A stretch of 64,000 nt of DNA from Streptomyces lomondensis (GTDB taxonomy: Bacteria; Actinomycetota; Actinomycetes; Streptomycetales; Streptomycetaceae). This document shows positions 34,302 through 45,574 of this stretch, piece by piece. A model generated the notes under the pieces. The model worked only from the letters and a program-made list of their open reading frames with translations, was not told the origin of the DNA and made no database searches. The position numbers were made by a program, and so were the translations under genes. The stretch covers positions 682,001 to 746,000 of the forward strand of contig NZ_BMWC01000002.1 of assembly GCF_014651035.1 (NCBI RefSeq). The letters run 5' to 3'. Within the stretch, counting starts at the first letter, position 1. Each line of letters starts with the position of its first letter.

Positions 34302-36262
34302 CGCTCCGCCCCCCGCGGCTGCTTCAGTTCGTAGAGCCATCCGGCGCTGTTCTCCGCCACGAGCCGGAACCGGGGCGAGGCGTCGACGGACGTCCGGATG
34401 CGGTCCAGCTGCGCCCCGGTGAGCTGTCCGTTCATCTCGGAGTTGGCCAACTGCCCCTGCGTGAGCAGGAAGTAGGCCCGGGCGGGCCGCTCCACCCCGG
34501 CCATGTCACGGGCGAGGGTGGCGGCCGGGTCACGCACGATCCGGTCGACGTGGCTGCGGGCGTCGTCCAGGAACCAGTAGTGGTCGATGCTCCAGTAGGA
34601 GGCGTACGCGTGCGGGTAGTTGCGGTTGGCCGCCACGACGAGCGAGCCCTCGGGCGCCTGGTCGAAGAGCTGCCGTACGAGGGCCACCTCCTGCGGCGGG
34701 AAGTAGTTGATCCGGTCCTTGCCCGAGTAGCTCGGCACGAACGCCAGCGTGCCGAGGAGCAGGGCGGCCGGCGGCACCCACGCGCCCAGCCGCCGCCAGC
34801 GGCCCTTCGCGGGCGCGGCCTGCCGGCCGCCGGCCTCCTGCGCGGCGGCGTCGGCGGCCAGCGTGCGGACCTTGGGCAGGATCGCGGCGGCGGCGAAGAA
34901 GGCGGCGCCGGGCAGCATGAACAGCAGCACCCGGAAGATCATCTCGCTGCCGTAGCTGCTCGCCGCGAACATCGGCAGCGGGGCCGCCGCGACCAGCAGC
35001 AGGGGCCGGGCCCGGTGGCGCAGCACCCGTTGGCGCAGGACGCCGACGGCCGCGAGCAGCAGGACGGAGCCGGACAGCAGCCGAGCGGCCCAGGAGGTGG
35101 CGATCGCTCCGGTGCCGGTCGGGGTGGCGCCGTAGCCGGTCTCGACGTTGGCGCCGACGTCGCCCACGGAGCGGATCATGTCCGGCATCGCCGCGGACAG
35201 GAAGGGCAGCGCGGCCGTGACGCACCAGGCCAGGAAGATCACGACCGTGGTGGCCACCGGGACCCAGTCGCGGTAGCGGCGGCTCAGGCACAGGGCGATC
35301 AGGCAGACGACCAGCATGCCCGGGGTGAGCTGGTGGGAGATGACGATCGCCGTGATCATGACGGTGATCACCACCGTCCACACGGCCTGCCGCGGCCGCC
35401 CGCGCCGCCCGGCGGACCGGCCGAAGCGGCGCAGGACCACCGCCAGGACGCCCACGTGCAGCGCGTACGCCACGGACTGGGGCGAGAAGTAGTCCTGCCC
35501 GACCCAGTTGGCGACGTAGAAGAGCCAGACCGCGGTCCAGATCAGCCGCCGGTCCTCGGTGAAGGTGCGGTAGATCAGCAGCAGCGGGAGCAGCAGCATC
35601 AGGCTGGAGACCAGCGGCCACCAGGCCATGAACATCGCCGCCGACTCCACGCCCAGCAGCCGCACCAGGGCGGCCTGGGCCGCGAAGAAGCCCGGCCACT
35701 GGTCGTAGACCGCCATGTCGCCGACCTGGTCGGCCGTCTGGAGACCGCCGGCCGTCAGCAGGTGGTCGATGACCGCCTCGTGCTTCCACGCCCAGGCGTA
35801 CAGCGGGGTCGGGTAGAGCACGGCCTGCGTGGCCCGCTCCATCACCAGCAGCCCGAGGACGTACGCCGTCGCCCAGGCACCCGGCCGGCGCGGATCGCGG
35901 ACCGTGCACCAGAAGCCGGCGGTGAGCACCACCAGGCCGGCCCAGAAGGCCGGGTGCAGCGCGGTGACCAGCCCGTAGTCGTCGAGCCGCGAGACGTCGG
36001 TGTGCCGCATGGCGTACGCCCAGAGCGCCAGTGCGACGAGCAGCGGCACGCCGGGCCAGGCCAGAGCGCGGCGCCCGGACCAGACGGGGGGCAGGTCGGA
36101 CAGATCCGTCACGGGCTCATGGGCGGGGCTCGACGACTCCGAGGAGGAGGGGCTGGAGGACTGGCTGGAGGTCTCGGGGTCGTTGCCGGGCATGGCCGCG
36201 CCGTCCTGTGCGGGTGTGGGTTCTGGCGTGGATCTCTCCCGTGGAGTGACTGGCGGACGCAC
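34298..36262 (-). CDS. multi-pass membrane glycosyltransferase-like protein
   Basis: Protein of 654 residues with roughly 12 hydrophobic segments and a C-terminal extracytoplasmic region (about residues 520-654). Early loop sequence DDYGLVTALHPAFW, with acidic residues right after helix 1, is typical of GT-C enzymes that use lipid-linked sugars. The C-terminal domain contains APEGSLVVAANRNYPHAYAS and is predicted outside the membrane. The first 65 residues are a Ser-rich cytoplasmic tail. GTG at 36262. Polymerase is an alternative assignment. Confidence 0.78.
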   Translation of the reverse strand: MRPPVTPRERSTPEPTPAQDGAAMPGNDPETSSQSSSPSSSESSSPAHEPVTDLSDLPPVWSGRRALAWPGVPLLVALALWAYAMRHTDVSRLDDYGLVTALHPAFWAGLVVLTAGFWCTVRDPRRPGAWATAYVLGLLVMERATQAVLYPTPLYAWAWKHEAVIDHLLTAGGLQTADQVGDMAVYDQWPGFFAAQAALVRLLGVESAAMFMAWWPLVSSLMLLLPLLLIYRTFTEDRRLIWTAVWLFYVANWVGQDYFSPQSVAYALHVGVLAVVLRRFGRSAGRRGRPRQAVWTVVITVMITAIVISHQLTPGMLVVCLIALCLSRRYRDWVPVATTVVIFLAWCVTAALPFLSAAMPDMIRSVGDVGANVETGYGATPTGTGAIATSWAARLLSGSVLLLAAVGVLRQRVLRHRARPLLLVAAAPLPMFAASSYGSEMIFRVLLFMLPGAAFFAAAAILPKVRTLAADAAAQEAGGRQAAPAKGRWRRLGAWVPPAALLLGTLAFVPSYSGKDRINYFPPQEVALVRQLFDQAPEGSLVVAANRNYPHAYASYWSIDHYWFLDDARSHVDRIVRDPAATLARDMAGVERPARAYFLLTQGQLANSEMNGQLTGAQLDRIRTSVDASPRFRLVAENSAGWLYELKQPRGAER

Positions 36263-36324
36263 GGCGGTTCCCCCCTGGCGGTTCGGCTCTTTTCGGCTCT
36301 TTGCGCTCTTTCGGCTCCGGGCGG

Positions 36325-38658
36325 TCAGTCGCTGGACCGGCCGGTCGGTTCTCTGCGGTGCGGCAGCCCCCGGGCCGACGCGGCACGGCGCAAGAGCGGC
36401 AGGAGCAGGACGAGTACGGCGAGTACGGCGAGCAGGGGCGGCGCGACCGGTGCGAGCGCCTCACGCCCCACCCAGCCGCCGACCGCGACGAGATACAGAA
36501 CCCCCCAGCGCCCCGGCCACGACAGCCGTCCGCCCGCGCTCGCGAGCAGCGGCCACAGCGGTACGAGGCACAGCAGCAGGCAGACCGGCGGTGCCCAGCG
36601 CAGCAGCGGCTCGGGCCCGTCGAGCCCCAGTGCGTCCGCGAGGAAGCCGGCCGTCTTCTCGTACAACGCCCCGTCCACCGGCCGCGGTTCCCGCCCGAGG
36701 GCGACCGGTGCCGCGTACAGGGCGAGCAGGGCCGCGGACAGCGCCGTGCCGGGCAGCCACGGGTCGCGCCGGGTGCACAGCGTGACGGCGGCGACGAACA
36801 CCACGAGCAGCAGGCCGCCCGCCGTGAGCGACGGCACCGGCAGGCCCTCCAGCAGCTGACGCCCTGTCAGTGCCGTGTCGGTGGCGCCGTCCAGCCAGGG
36901 CAGGTCGCGCAGCGGCGCCCAGAAGAAGACGGTGGCGACACCGAGCAAGCTCCACAGGGCACCTCTCAGGCGCCGCTCCCGCGTCCGGTCGTCGGTCCCG
37001 GCCGGTTCCTCGCGCAGGAGCGTGCCCTCTCGCACCCGCGAACCGTCCCGGTCCCCGGCCGCGTCCGCCATGGCCTCGGCGGCGACTGCGTCCTCGGCAT
37101 CCGTCCCCTTCTCCCCCGCCTCCGGCTGGTGCGGGCGGACGATCAGCGCCAGCGTGTCCGCCTGGAGCGCCTCACGCTCGTATCCGGGGCGCCCTATGAA
37201 CAGCGTGACCGTGTCCTCGTCGCCGTCCTTGGGCTGGTACGCGGCCCGGCGGGCCCAGGCCGTGCCGTAGCCGGCCGTGGCGTTCAGCCGCGCCCAGCGG
37301 GTGCCGTAGGAGGGGGTGGCGGTGGTGCGGACGGCGGGCGCGCTGTCGTGGGGGCGCAGTGCCGCGCGCAGCCCGGCCGTGGAGACGACGGCGATCAGCG
37401 TCATGCTCAGCAGCACCGCCCAGCCGGCGCCCGCGATCCCGGCCGGGGTGAACAGCACGGCCGCACAGCCCAGCACCAGGGCGCACATGGCTCCTTGGAG
37501 CGCGGCCAGCACACCCGTGCGCCCCTGGACGCGCAGTACGCCGATGTACAGCTCCACCACCACCCGCGGCAGCGCGCCGAGGGCGAGCAGCCGCAGCACC
37601 GTCGAGCCGTGCTCGGCGTAGTCCGGGCTGAACGGCGTGAGGATGTACGGGGCGAAGAGGACCAGCACCAGCACGACCGGGACCAGCAGCAGCGTCATGC
37701 GGCGCAGCGCGCCCCGGACGCCGTCGGCGAGCTGGCGCGGGTCGTGCGAGGCGTGCGCGGTGAGCGAGGAGGCCATGTTGATGGCCATGAACTCCATCGT
37801 GCCGCCGACCGTGTACGCCACGTAGAAGTAGCCGTTCTCCGCGGCGCTGAAGCGGACCGCGACCATCACCGGCAGCAGGTTGATCATCGCCAGGCTGAAC
37901 AGGGCGCCCAGGGAGTCCCCGGCCAGGAAGCGGCCCATCTCCCGGACTTTCGGGGGGTCCTTGTCGCGGTCGCCCGCCGCCTGGCGCGGGATGAGCCGGC
38001 GGAAGATCAGCCAGCCCAGCGGCAGGGTGGAGAAGGCGATCGCCACCGCCCAGGACACGAAGATGCCGAGGACGGGCAGCGTGCCGGCGAAGACGGCCAG
38101 CAGGGCCAGCTTCCCGACCGAGAACACCGCGTTCCCCGCCGGGACCCACTCCGCCTTGCGCAGCCCGGTGAGCACCCCGTCCTGGAGGGTGAGCAGCGCC
38201 CAGGCCACGCACGCCGCGACGAACACCGCCCCCGCCATGGGCGTGCCCAGCGGCGCGTACGACGCCCCCCACGCGTCGAGCGTGAGCAGGAAGACGGCCG
38301 CGGCGAGCGCCACGACCAGCGAACTCGCCACGTACGTGCCCCACACCAGACGCCCGGTCTCCCGTCCCGCGCGCGGCACGAAACGGACGACGGCCCCGAT
38401 CATCGTCGTCGCGGTGATGCTGGCGAGCAGCCGCATCGCGGCGATGGCAGCGGAGCCCTGGCCGACGGCCTCCTCCGAGTAGTAGCGGGCGGCCACCAGC
38501 CAGAAACCCAGGCCCAACACGGCGGACACGCCGGTGCTGAGCATGAGGAAGTAGGCGTTCTTGAACAGCGAGTCGTGGCCGTGCCCGCCGCCGGCAGGTT
38601 TCGGTCCGCCGCCCTCGGCGCGCGCGGCGGCGGGCTCGTGCACCTGGATCTCAGTCAC
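36325..38658 (-). CDS. polysaccharide flippase-like protein with extra C-terminal membrane domain
   Basis: Protein of 777 residues. Residues about 30-450 form a Wzx/MATE-type flippase (FKNAYFLMLSTGVSAVLGLG; NGYFYVAYTVGGTMEFMAIN; SPDYAEHGSTVLRLLALGAL) that would move lipid-linked units across the membrane. About 150 residues of charged linker follow (with a GTDAEDAVAAEAMADAAGDR-like stretch), then about six more helices from residue 595 to the end. Ordinary flippases stop near 450-500 residues, so this is a fusion. GTG at 38658; the start overlaps the aminotransferase-like gene by 8 bases. Confidence 0.84.
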   Translation of the reverse strand: MTEIQVHEPAAARAEGGGPKPAGGGHGHDSLFKNAYFLMLSTGVSAVLGLGFWLVAARYYSEEAVGQGSAAIAAMRLLASITATTMIGAVVRFVPRAGRETGRLVWGTYVASSLVVALAAAVFLLTLDAWGASYAPLGTPMAGAVFVAACVAWALLTLQDGVLTGLRKAEWVPAGNAVFSVGKLALLAVFAGTLPVLGIFVSWAVAIAFSTLPLGWLIFRRLIPRQAAGDRDKDPPKVREMGRFLAGDSLGALFSLAMINLLPVMVAVRFSAAENGYFYVAYTVGGTMEFMAINMASSLTAHASHDPRQLADGVRGALRRMTLLLVPVVLVLVLFAPYILTPFSPDYAEHGSTVLRLLALGALPRVVVELYIGVLRVQGRTGVLAALQGAMCALVLGCAAVLFTPAGIAGAGWAVLLSMTLIAVVSTAGLRAALRPHDSAPAVRTTATPSYGTRWARLNATAGYGTAWARRAAYQPKDGDEDTVTLFIGRPGYEREALQADTLALIVRPHQPEAGEKGTDAEDAVAAEAMADAAGDRDGSRVREGTLLREEPAGTDDRTRERRLRGALWSLLGVATVFFWAPLRDLPWLDGATDTALTGRQLLEGLPVPSLTAGGLLLVVFVAAVTLCTRRDPWLPGTALSAALLALYAAPVALGREPRPVDGALYEKTAGFLADALGLDGPEPLLRWAPPVCLLLCLVPLWPLLASAGGRLSWPGRWGVLYLVAVGGWVGREALAPVAPPLLAVLAVLVLLLPLLRRAASARGLPHRREPTGRSSD

Positions 38659-39910
38659 GGGACTGACCCGGCCCTCCCCGTGTCGGCCTGCTCCCGGACG
38701 GCTCTCCCGGGGCTTCGACCGGTCGGGCCCCGGACCGCTCCAGCACCTCGACGACCGTCCGCGCCCGCAGCGGGTCCACGGGCAGCGCGTGCCGCGCGAA
38801 CCAGCGGGCCGCCTCCGGGGCCGGTGAGGGGTCGGTGAACTCCGCACCCGCGTAGTCGTCCAGCGGCGGGTCGTAGAGGTAGCCGACGACCACGCCCCGC
38901 CGCGCCAGGGCCGCCATCGCCACGTCCCGGTCCGCCACGAACAGCGGGACGCGGAACAGCGGCTGCGTCCCGTAGGCGTCGCGCGGCTTGGCCCAGGGCG
39001 TGGACAGCAGCAGCTCCGTGCCCGCCCGGCAGGCATCCAGCACGTCGTCCAGCCCGTCGAGCTTGTGTCCGATGCGCCGCAGCCGCAGCGGGCCGGACTC
39101 CAGGCGGTAGTCGTGCATGTCGACACGCACCCACGGGTGGTGGGCGTCGAGCCCGGGTGCCCGGTGGGCGGCCCGCGCGAGGTCGTCGGGGCGCAGCGGC
39201 ATCCTGATCTCCTCGCGGTCCGCCAGCCCCAGCAGCCGGACAGCCGCCCAGGCGGCACGCCGCAGCCGCAGCCCGCGCACCGCCGCCTCCGCGAACGGCC
39301 GGACCGCGTAGGCGAGTTCGGAGCTCAGTCGGCGGGGAGTGAGCAGCCCCGCGCAGGTCTTCTCCACCGCGTCGCGCAGCCCCGGATCGGCGAGGGACAG
39401 CATGCCGCCGGCCTTGGCGCCCACGTGCTTGGACAGGCTGAACACGGAGGCATCGCCCCACGCCCCGACCGGCCGGTCCCCCGCCCGGCTGCCGATGGCG
39501 TGCGCCGCGTCCTCGAACAGCGGGATGCCCAGCGCGTCGCACTTCTGCCTCAGGCGCGGCGCCGGGTCCGGGTTCCCGTACAGGTTCGTCGTGAGCACGG
39601 CCGACACCGAGCCCCACACCTCCTCGGGCACGGCATCGATGTCGATGGACGCATCGAGCGGATTCAACGGCGCCTGCACCGGCCGCAGTCCGGCCGCGAG
39701 CACGACGAAGAAGATCACGTCGTCGTTGACCGGCGACATCAGCACCCGGCCGCCCGGCGGGCACCAGTGGCGCAACGCCACGTACAGCCCGAGACGGCAC
39801 GACGGTACGTACACACATTCCCGGCCGAGCCGGACGCGCATGGCCTCTTCCAGCCGCTTCGGCTGGGAACCACGCCGCGCCGAACCCGGACCGGCCTCCC
39901 CAATGGCCAT
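38651..39910 (-). CDS. DegT/DnrJ/EryC1-type aminotransferase-like protein
   Basis: PLP-dependent fold protein, 419 residues, of the sugar aminotransferase family. Cofactor-site segments are FEDAAHAIGSRAG (the aspartate that contacts the PLP nitrogen) and FSLSKHVGAKAGGML, in which the lysine forms the Schiff base. The N-terminus has VPSCRLGLYVALRHW and MSPVNDDVIFFVVLAAG. The C-terminal half is more diverged than in standard members, so the substrate could be a sugar or a lipid-linked intermediate. ATG at 39910. First gene of the leftward operon (39910 to 32716). Confidence 0.85.
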   Translation of the reverse strand: MAIGEAGPGSARRGSQPKRLEEAMRVRLGRECVYVPSCRLGLYVALRHWCPPGGRVLMSPVNDDVIFFVVLAAGLRPVQAPLNPLDASIDIDAVPEEVWGSVSAVLTTNLYGNPDPAPRLRQKCDALGIPLFEDAAHAIGSRAGDRPVGAWGDASVFSLSKHVGAKAGGMLSLADPGLRDAVEKTCAGLLTPRRLSSELAYAVRPFAEAAVRGLRLRRAAWAAVRLLGLADREEIRMPLRPDDLARAAHRAPGLDAHHPWVRVDMHDYRLESGPLRLRRIGHKLDGLDDVLDACRAGTELLLSTPWAKPRDAYGTQPLFRVPLFVADRDVAMAALARRGVVVGYLYDPPLDDYAGAEFTDPSPAPEAARWFARHALPVDPLRARTVVEVLERSGARPVEAPGEPSGSRPTRGGPGQSRD

Positions 39911-40229
39911 CCGCCCCCCTGGTGTGCCGTAGGAACGCCCCCTCCCCGAGGCCTTCCGGCACCCGCCCAGAGTCGCCCCGTTCGCACCGCTCCGTCAAGA
40001 TTGCGTCGCGTCCTGTGGATAACTTCCGGCACGTACGCATGTGACGCCCCGTCCGCCGCGCCGGACGGCGACGAGCCGGCCCGCCCCCTCGTACCCGGGC
40101 CCACCAGCCCCGTCCGCCCGTCTCCGCCTCCTCGGACTCTGCCCGGAACCGCCACGTCACCCGTAACGTGTGGCACGACCACGAACACGTGGCGACGACA
40201 TGGCACACCCGAAAGCGAGGCAGCACCCG
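39911..40229. other. divergent promoter region, DnaA-box-like site
   Basis: 319 bases between the aminotransferase-like gene (leftward) and fumarylacetoacetase (rightward). A perfect TGTGGATAA (complement of TTATCCACA) lies at 40014-40022. A short, CGT-rich stretch precedes the start codon. No gene supported; in-frame ATG codons at 40170 and 40200 are alternative starts for the next gene. Confidence 0.6.
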
Positions 40230-41447
40230 ATGCCCCCCTTCGATGTCCCCGAGGGCGATCCCTTCGGTCCGCACAACCTGCCGTACGGCGTGTTCTCCCT
40301 CCCCGGCTCGTCCCACCGGACGGTGGGCGTCCGGCTCGGCGACCACGTCCTGGACGCCGGTGCGGCGGCCCACGCCCTCGGCTCCCCGTACGCCTCCCTG
40401 CTCGCCCGGCCGACCCTCAACCCGCTGCTGGCCGCGGGCCGCACGGCCTGGTCGGACGTGCGCCGGGCGCTGACCGCCTGGGTGACCGTGCCGTCCCACC
40501 GCGAGACCGTCGAGCCGCTGTTCCACCCCCTGTCCGCCGTGACCCTGCACCTGCCGTTCGAGGTCGCGGACTACGTCGACTTCTACGCCTCCGAGAACCA
40601 CGCCCGGAACGTCGGCCGGATCTTCCGCCCCGACGCCGACGACTCCCTCACGCCCAACTGGAAGCACCTGCCGATCGGTTATCACGGCCGCTCCGGCACG
40701 GTCGTCGTCTCGGGCACGGACGTCGTGCGCCCCTCGGGCCAGCGCAAGGCGCCCACCGACGCCGCTCCCGTCTTCGGCCCGTCCGTACGCCTGGACATCG
40801 AGGCGGAGGTCGGCTTCGTCGTCGGCGTGCCGTCCCGGATGGGCGAGCCGGTGGCCCTCGCCGACTTCCCCGAGCACGTCTTCGGGCTGTGCCTGCTGAA
40901 CGACTGGTCCGCCCGTGACATCCAGGCCTGGGAGTACGTCCCCCTCGGCCCGTTCCTCGGGAAGTCCTTCGCCACGTCGGTGTCGGCGTGGATCACCCCG
41001 CTGGACGCCCTGGAGGAGTCCCGGGTGGCCCCGCCGGCCCGGACGCACGAGCTGCTGCCCTACCTCGACGACGGCGACGAGGAACCCGGCGGCTACGACC
41101 TGCGGATCAGCGTCGCCGTCAACGGCCACGTCGTCTCCGAGCCGCCCTTCTCCACCATGTACTGGACGGCCGCTCAGCAGTTGGCCCACATGACCGTGAA
41201 CGGCGCCTCCCTGCGCACCGGCGACCTGTACGGCTCCGGCACGGTGAGCGGCCCGGCCGACCGGGAGCGCGGCTCCCTGCTGGAACTGACCTGGAACGGC
41301 CGCGACCCGCTCGAACTCCCCGACGGCAAGCGGACGTTCCTGGAGGACGGCGACGTGGTGACCCTCTCGGCCTGGGCCCCCGGGCCGGACGGCGTGCCGG
41401 TGGGGCTGGGCGAGGTGACGGGCCGGGTGGTGCCGGGAGCGGCGTGA
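40230..41447 (+). CDS. fumarylacetoacetase
   Basis: Last enzyme of tyrosine/homogentisate breakdown; splits fumarylacetoacetate into fumarate and acetoacetate. Length 405 residues. N-terminal SH3-like domain MPPFDVPEGDPFGPHNLPYG; catalytic domain with DFYASENHARNVGRIFRP (metal Asp and general-base His), DIEAEVGFVVG (two metal Glu), LLNDWSARDIQAWEYVPLG (metal Asp) and GKSFATSVSAWI (Lys). All key residues are present. ATG at 40230 gives the family N-terminus, with GCGAGG upstream. Stands alone; no homogentisate dioxygenase is adjacent. Confidence 0.93.
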   Translation: MPPFDVPEGDPFGPHNLPYGVFSLPGSSHRTVGVRLGDHVLDAGAAAHALGSPYASLLARPTLNPLLAAGRTAWSDVRRALTAWVTVPSHRETVEPLFHPLSAVTLHLPFEVADYVDFYASENHARNVGRIFRPDADDSLTPNWKHLPIGYHGRSGTVVVSGTDVVRPSGQRKAPTDAAPVFGPSVRLDIEAEVGFVVGVPSRMGEPVALADFPEHVFGLCLLNDWSARDIQAWEYVPLGPFLGKSFATSVSAWITPLDALEESRVAPPARTHELLPYLDDGDEEPGGYDLRISVAVNGHVVSEPPFSTMYWTAAQQLAHMTVNGASLRTGDLYGSGTVSGPADRERGSLLELTWNGRDPLELPDGKRTFLEDGDVVTLSAWAPGPDGVPVGLGEVTGRVVPGAA

Positions 41448-41853
41448 GCCCACCCCGGTTCCGGACGGGATGCCCGGGCCGGTTCCGGACGGGATGCCCG
41501 CCCCGGTTCCGTACGGGATACCCGGGTGGAGGGGACGACCCGACGCTCCTCCCCGGCCGGGGTCTGGCCGGCAGTCGCCCCTCCCGGCCCTTCCGATGGC
41601 GTTCGCCCCCTGACTCACACCGCCCGGACCGTCATACTGGGCGTCGGGCGGTGTGCCCGCACGCGCGCGGTACCCGGCACCTTCGCCGCGCTCGCCGCGG
41701 TCACCGGTGCGCACAGCAGCCGCGTCATCGGTGCGCACCGCAGCCGCGTCACCGGTCAGCACGGCAGTCGTGCCGCCGGTGCGCGCTGCGACCGCCCTCC
41801 CCCGCACGACTCGTAGCCGCCCCTCTTCCGACCAGGAACCGGAGCCCGTGGCA
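41448..41853. other. 406-base intergenic region with 24-bp repeats
   Basis: It holds three 24-base units at 41457-41527 and then GC-rich sequence with a second, loose repeat of CACCGGTGCGCACAGCAGC-like units at about 41700-41800. No gene supported; an open frame continuing upstream of the metallopeptidase start is low-complexity. Confidence 0.65.
41457..41527. repeat. three tandem 24-bp units after fumarylacetoacetase
   Basis: GGTTCCGGACGGGATGCCCG plus four variable bases, at 41457, 41481 and 41505. Each contains CGGGATGCCCG, able to form a small hairpin, so it may act as a terminator array. Confidence 0.85.
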
Positions 41854-42792
41854 ATGACCGTCTGCCTGCTCCTGCTGAGCGTCGTGGCCGTGACGGCCGC
41901 CGTACCCGTGCCCCGTGCGCTGACCCGGGCCACCTGGCCCGAGCGGGAACCGGTGGTGGCGCTGTGGGTGTGGCAGTGCCTGGTCGCCACGGTCCTGCTG
42001 TGCTGCGTGACGGCGCTCTCCCTGGGTGCCGCCGCCGTCTTCGGCACCGTCCGCGCCCAGCTCTTCGCCCCCGCTCCGCCCGCCGTGACCGCGGCGTACG
42101 ACCTGTCCACCGCCCCGCCGTGGGCCGCCGCCCTCACCCTGCTGCTGGCCTGCGGCGCCGCCTGGACGACCGCGATGCTCGCGCGGGAACTCGTCGAGGC
42201 CCGCAGGCGCCGCGCCCAGGCCCGCGCCCACCTGCGCGAACGCGCCCCCGACCTGCCGGCCGGCCTGCCCGCCGCCCGGGGACCGCTCCTGGTCCTGGAG
42301 GACGAGTACCCCGACGCCTGGTGGATGCCCGGCAACCCGCCGCAGCTGATCGTCACCACCGGTGCCCTGCACCGCCTCACCGGCCACCAGCTGGACGCCG
42401 TCCTCACCCACGAGCGCGGCCACGCCCGCGCCCGCCACGACTGGCTGCTGCACCTGTCCACCGCCCTGGCCACCGGATTCCCCCGCATCCCGCTGTTCGC
42501 CCACTTCTGCGACCAGACCCACCGCCTGGTCGAACTCGCCGCCGACGACACGGCCTCCCGCCGCTGCGGCCACCTGACCACCGCCCTGGCCCTGATCGAG
42601 CTCAACCAGCACCGGGGCGTCCTGTCCTGCGCCTCCAGCCACCGCCTGCTGGGCGAGCGGGTCGACCGCCTCCTGGAGCCGCCGCCCCGGCTGGGCCGCC
42701 GGCACCGGGCTCTGACGACCACGACGGCCGCGCTGGTGCCGCTGCTGCCCCTGCTGATCGCGTTCGCACCGGGACTGACGGCGCTGTCTTAG
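41854..42792 (+). CDS. integral membrane M48/M56-type metallopeptidase
   Basis: BlaR1-like zinc peptidase of the membrane, 312 residues, about four helices. The zinc motif is HERGH in AVLTHERGHARARHDWLLH; the third ligand is expected in ELAADDTASRRCG. Helices lie near residues 1-20, 30-60, 85-105 and 285-305. ATG at 41854 has GGAG nine bases upstream; GTG at 41848 is the alternative. Homologues in Streptomyces often sit next to a BlaI-family repressor; none is visible next to this one. Substrate unknown. Confidence 0.88.
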   Translation: MTVCLLLLSVVAVTAAVPVPRALTRATWPEREPVVALWVWQCLVATVLLCCVTALSLGAAAVFGTVRAQLFAPAPPAVTAAYDLSTAPPWAAALTLLLACGAAWTTAMLARELVEARRRRAQARAHLRERAPDLPAGLPAARGPLLVLEDEYPDAWWMPGNPPQLIVTTGALHRLTGHQLDAVLTHERGHARARHDWLLHLSTALATGFPRIPLFAHFCDQTHRLVELAADDTASRRCGHLTTALALIELNQHRGVLSCASSHRLLGERVDRLLEPPPRLGRRHRALTTTTAALVPLLPLLIAFAPGLTALS

Positions 42793-43198
42793 CCGGACCG
42801 TTCGGGCCATGCCGGACCGGCTGGGCCGTGGGCCGGACCGGCTGGACCACGGGCCGGGTCGGCTGGGTCTAGCCACACCGGCTGGGCCATTGCCAGACCG
42901 GCTGGGCCATGGGCCGGACCGGCTGGATCCAGGCACACCGGCTGGACCATCGCCGGACCGGCTGGGCCATGGGCCGGACCGGCTGGATCCAGGCACACCG
43001 GCTGGACCATCGCCGGACCGGCTGGACGATGGGCCACACCGGCTGGATCTAGCCACACCAGCTGGACCATCGCCGGACCAGCTGGGCCATGGCCACACCG
43101 GCTGGGCCCTAGCCACACCGGCTGGTCAAGCCGGACCAGCTCAGGAGCCGTTGGCGGATCCCCCTACGGGCCCGACGCCCCCCAGGGCGAGCCCGGCC
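42793..43198. other. 406-base convergent intergenic region filled by a minisatellite
   Basis: The space between the ends of the metallopeptidase and recQ genes. Apart from about 55 bases next to recQ it consists entirely of a 20-bp tandem repeat. Frames are open on both strands because of the repeat, but the predicted peptides are low-complexity and unrelated to known proteins. Confidence 0.85.
42794..43143. repeat. 20-bp minisatellite, about 17-18 copies, with 60-bp higher-order unit
   Basis: Consensus near CCGGACCGGCTGGGCCATGG. Two adjacent 60-bp blocks, 42901-42960 and 42961-43020, are identical; 43021-43080 is a diverged third copy. Unit variants end in ATCCAGG, ACCATCG or CTAG. Each unit contains CCGG...CCGG and could fold. 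Confidence 0.95.
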
Positions 43199-45295
<2,097 letters not shown>

Positions 45296-45574
45296 CGTTC
45301 CGTCCCCCCGTGCGTCGCGCCTCGACCACTGCGTCCACCATAGGCGCCCGCACCGACAGCCCCGGAGTTATCCACAGGTCCCACCCGGTGGATGCGACAG
45401 GCCCACACGGGCGTTCGACTCAGCTCAATGGACGGCTCGCCTGGCACGCCCCCACGGGCCGGGCGATGCTGCTCACGCGGGACGGGGGAGGCCCGCAACC
45501 CCTGATCGGGCGCCTCGGCGCCCCCTCGACGGGCGCCTCCTTCCTGGCGCCCCTCCCGCAAGGAGCGACACGAC

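Noticed and set aside
34292..36859. 855-codon plus-strand open frame
   Set aside because: It is antisense to the GT-C-like membrane protein; composition is Arg/Gly/His/Gln-rich with no domain, as expected for the complement of a high-GC gene.
36301..38838. 845-codon plus-strand open frame
   Set aside because: Antisense to the flippase gene, with low-complexity Arg/Gly/Gln sequence and no start or motif of its own.
38655..42722. 1355-codon minus-strand open frame
   Set aside because: It spans several real genes on both strands and reads as Arg/Ser/Gly-rich noise; high GC suppresses stop codons.
41749..43116. 455-codon minus-strand frame through the 20-bp repeats, and matching plus-strand frame at 42809-43291
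   Set aside because: Open only because the repeat lacks stops in several frames; peptides such as GPAGPAMVQPVCLDPA are direct repeat translations. The M48 peptidase on the plus strand explains the left half.
42794..43143. CRISPR array
   Set aside because: Units are contiguous without unique spacers of constant length and there are no cas genes.
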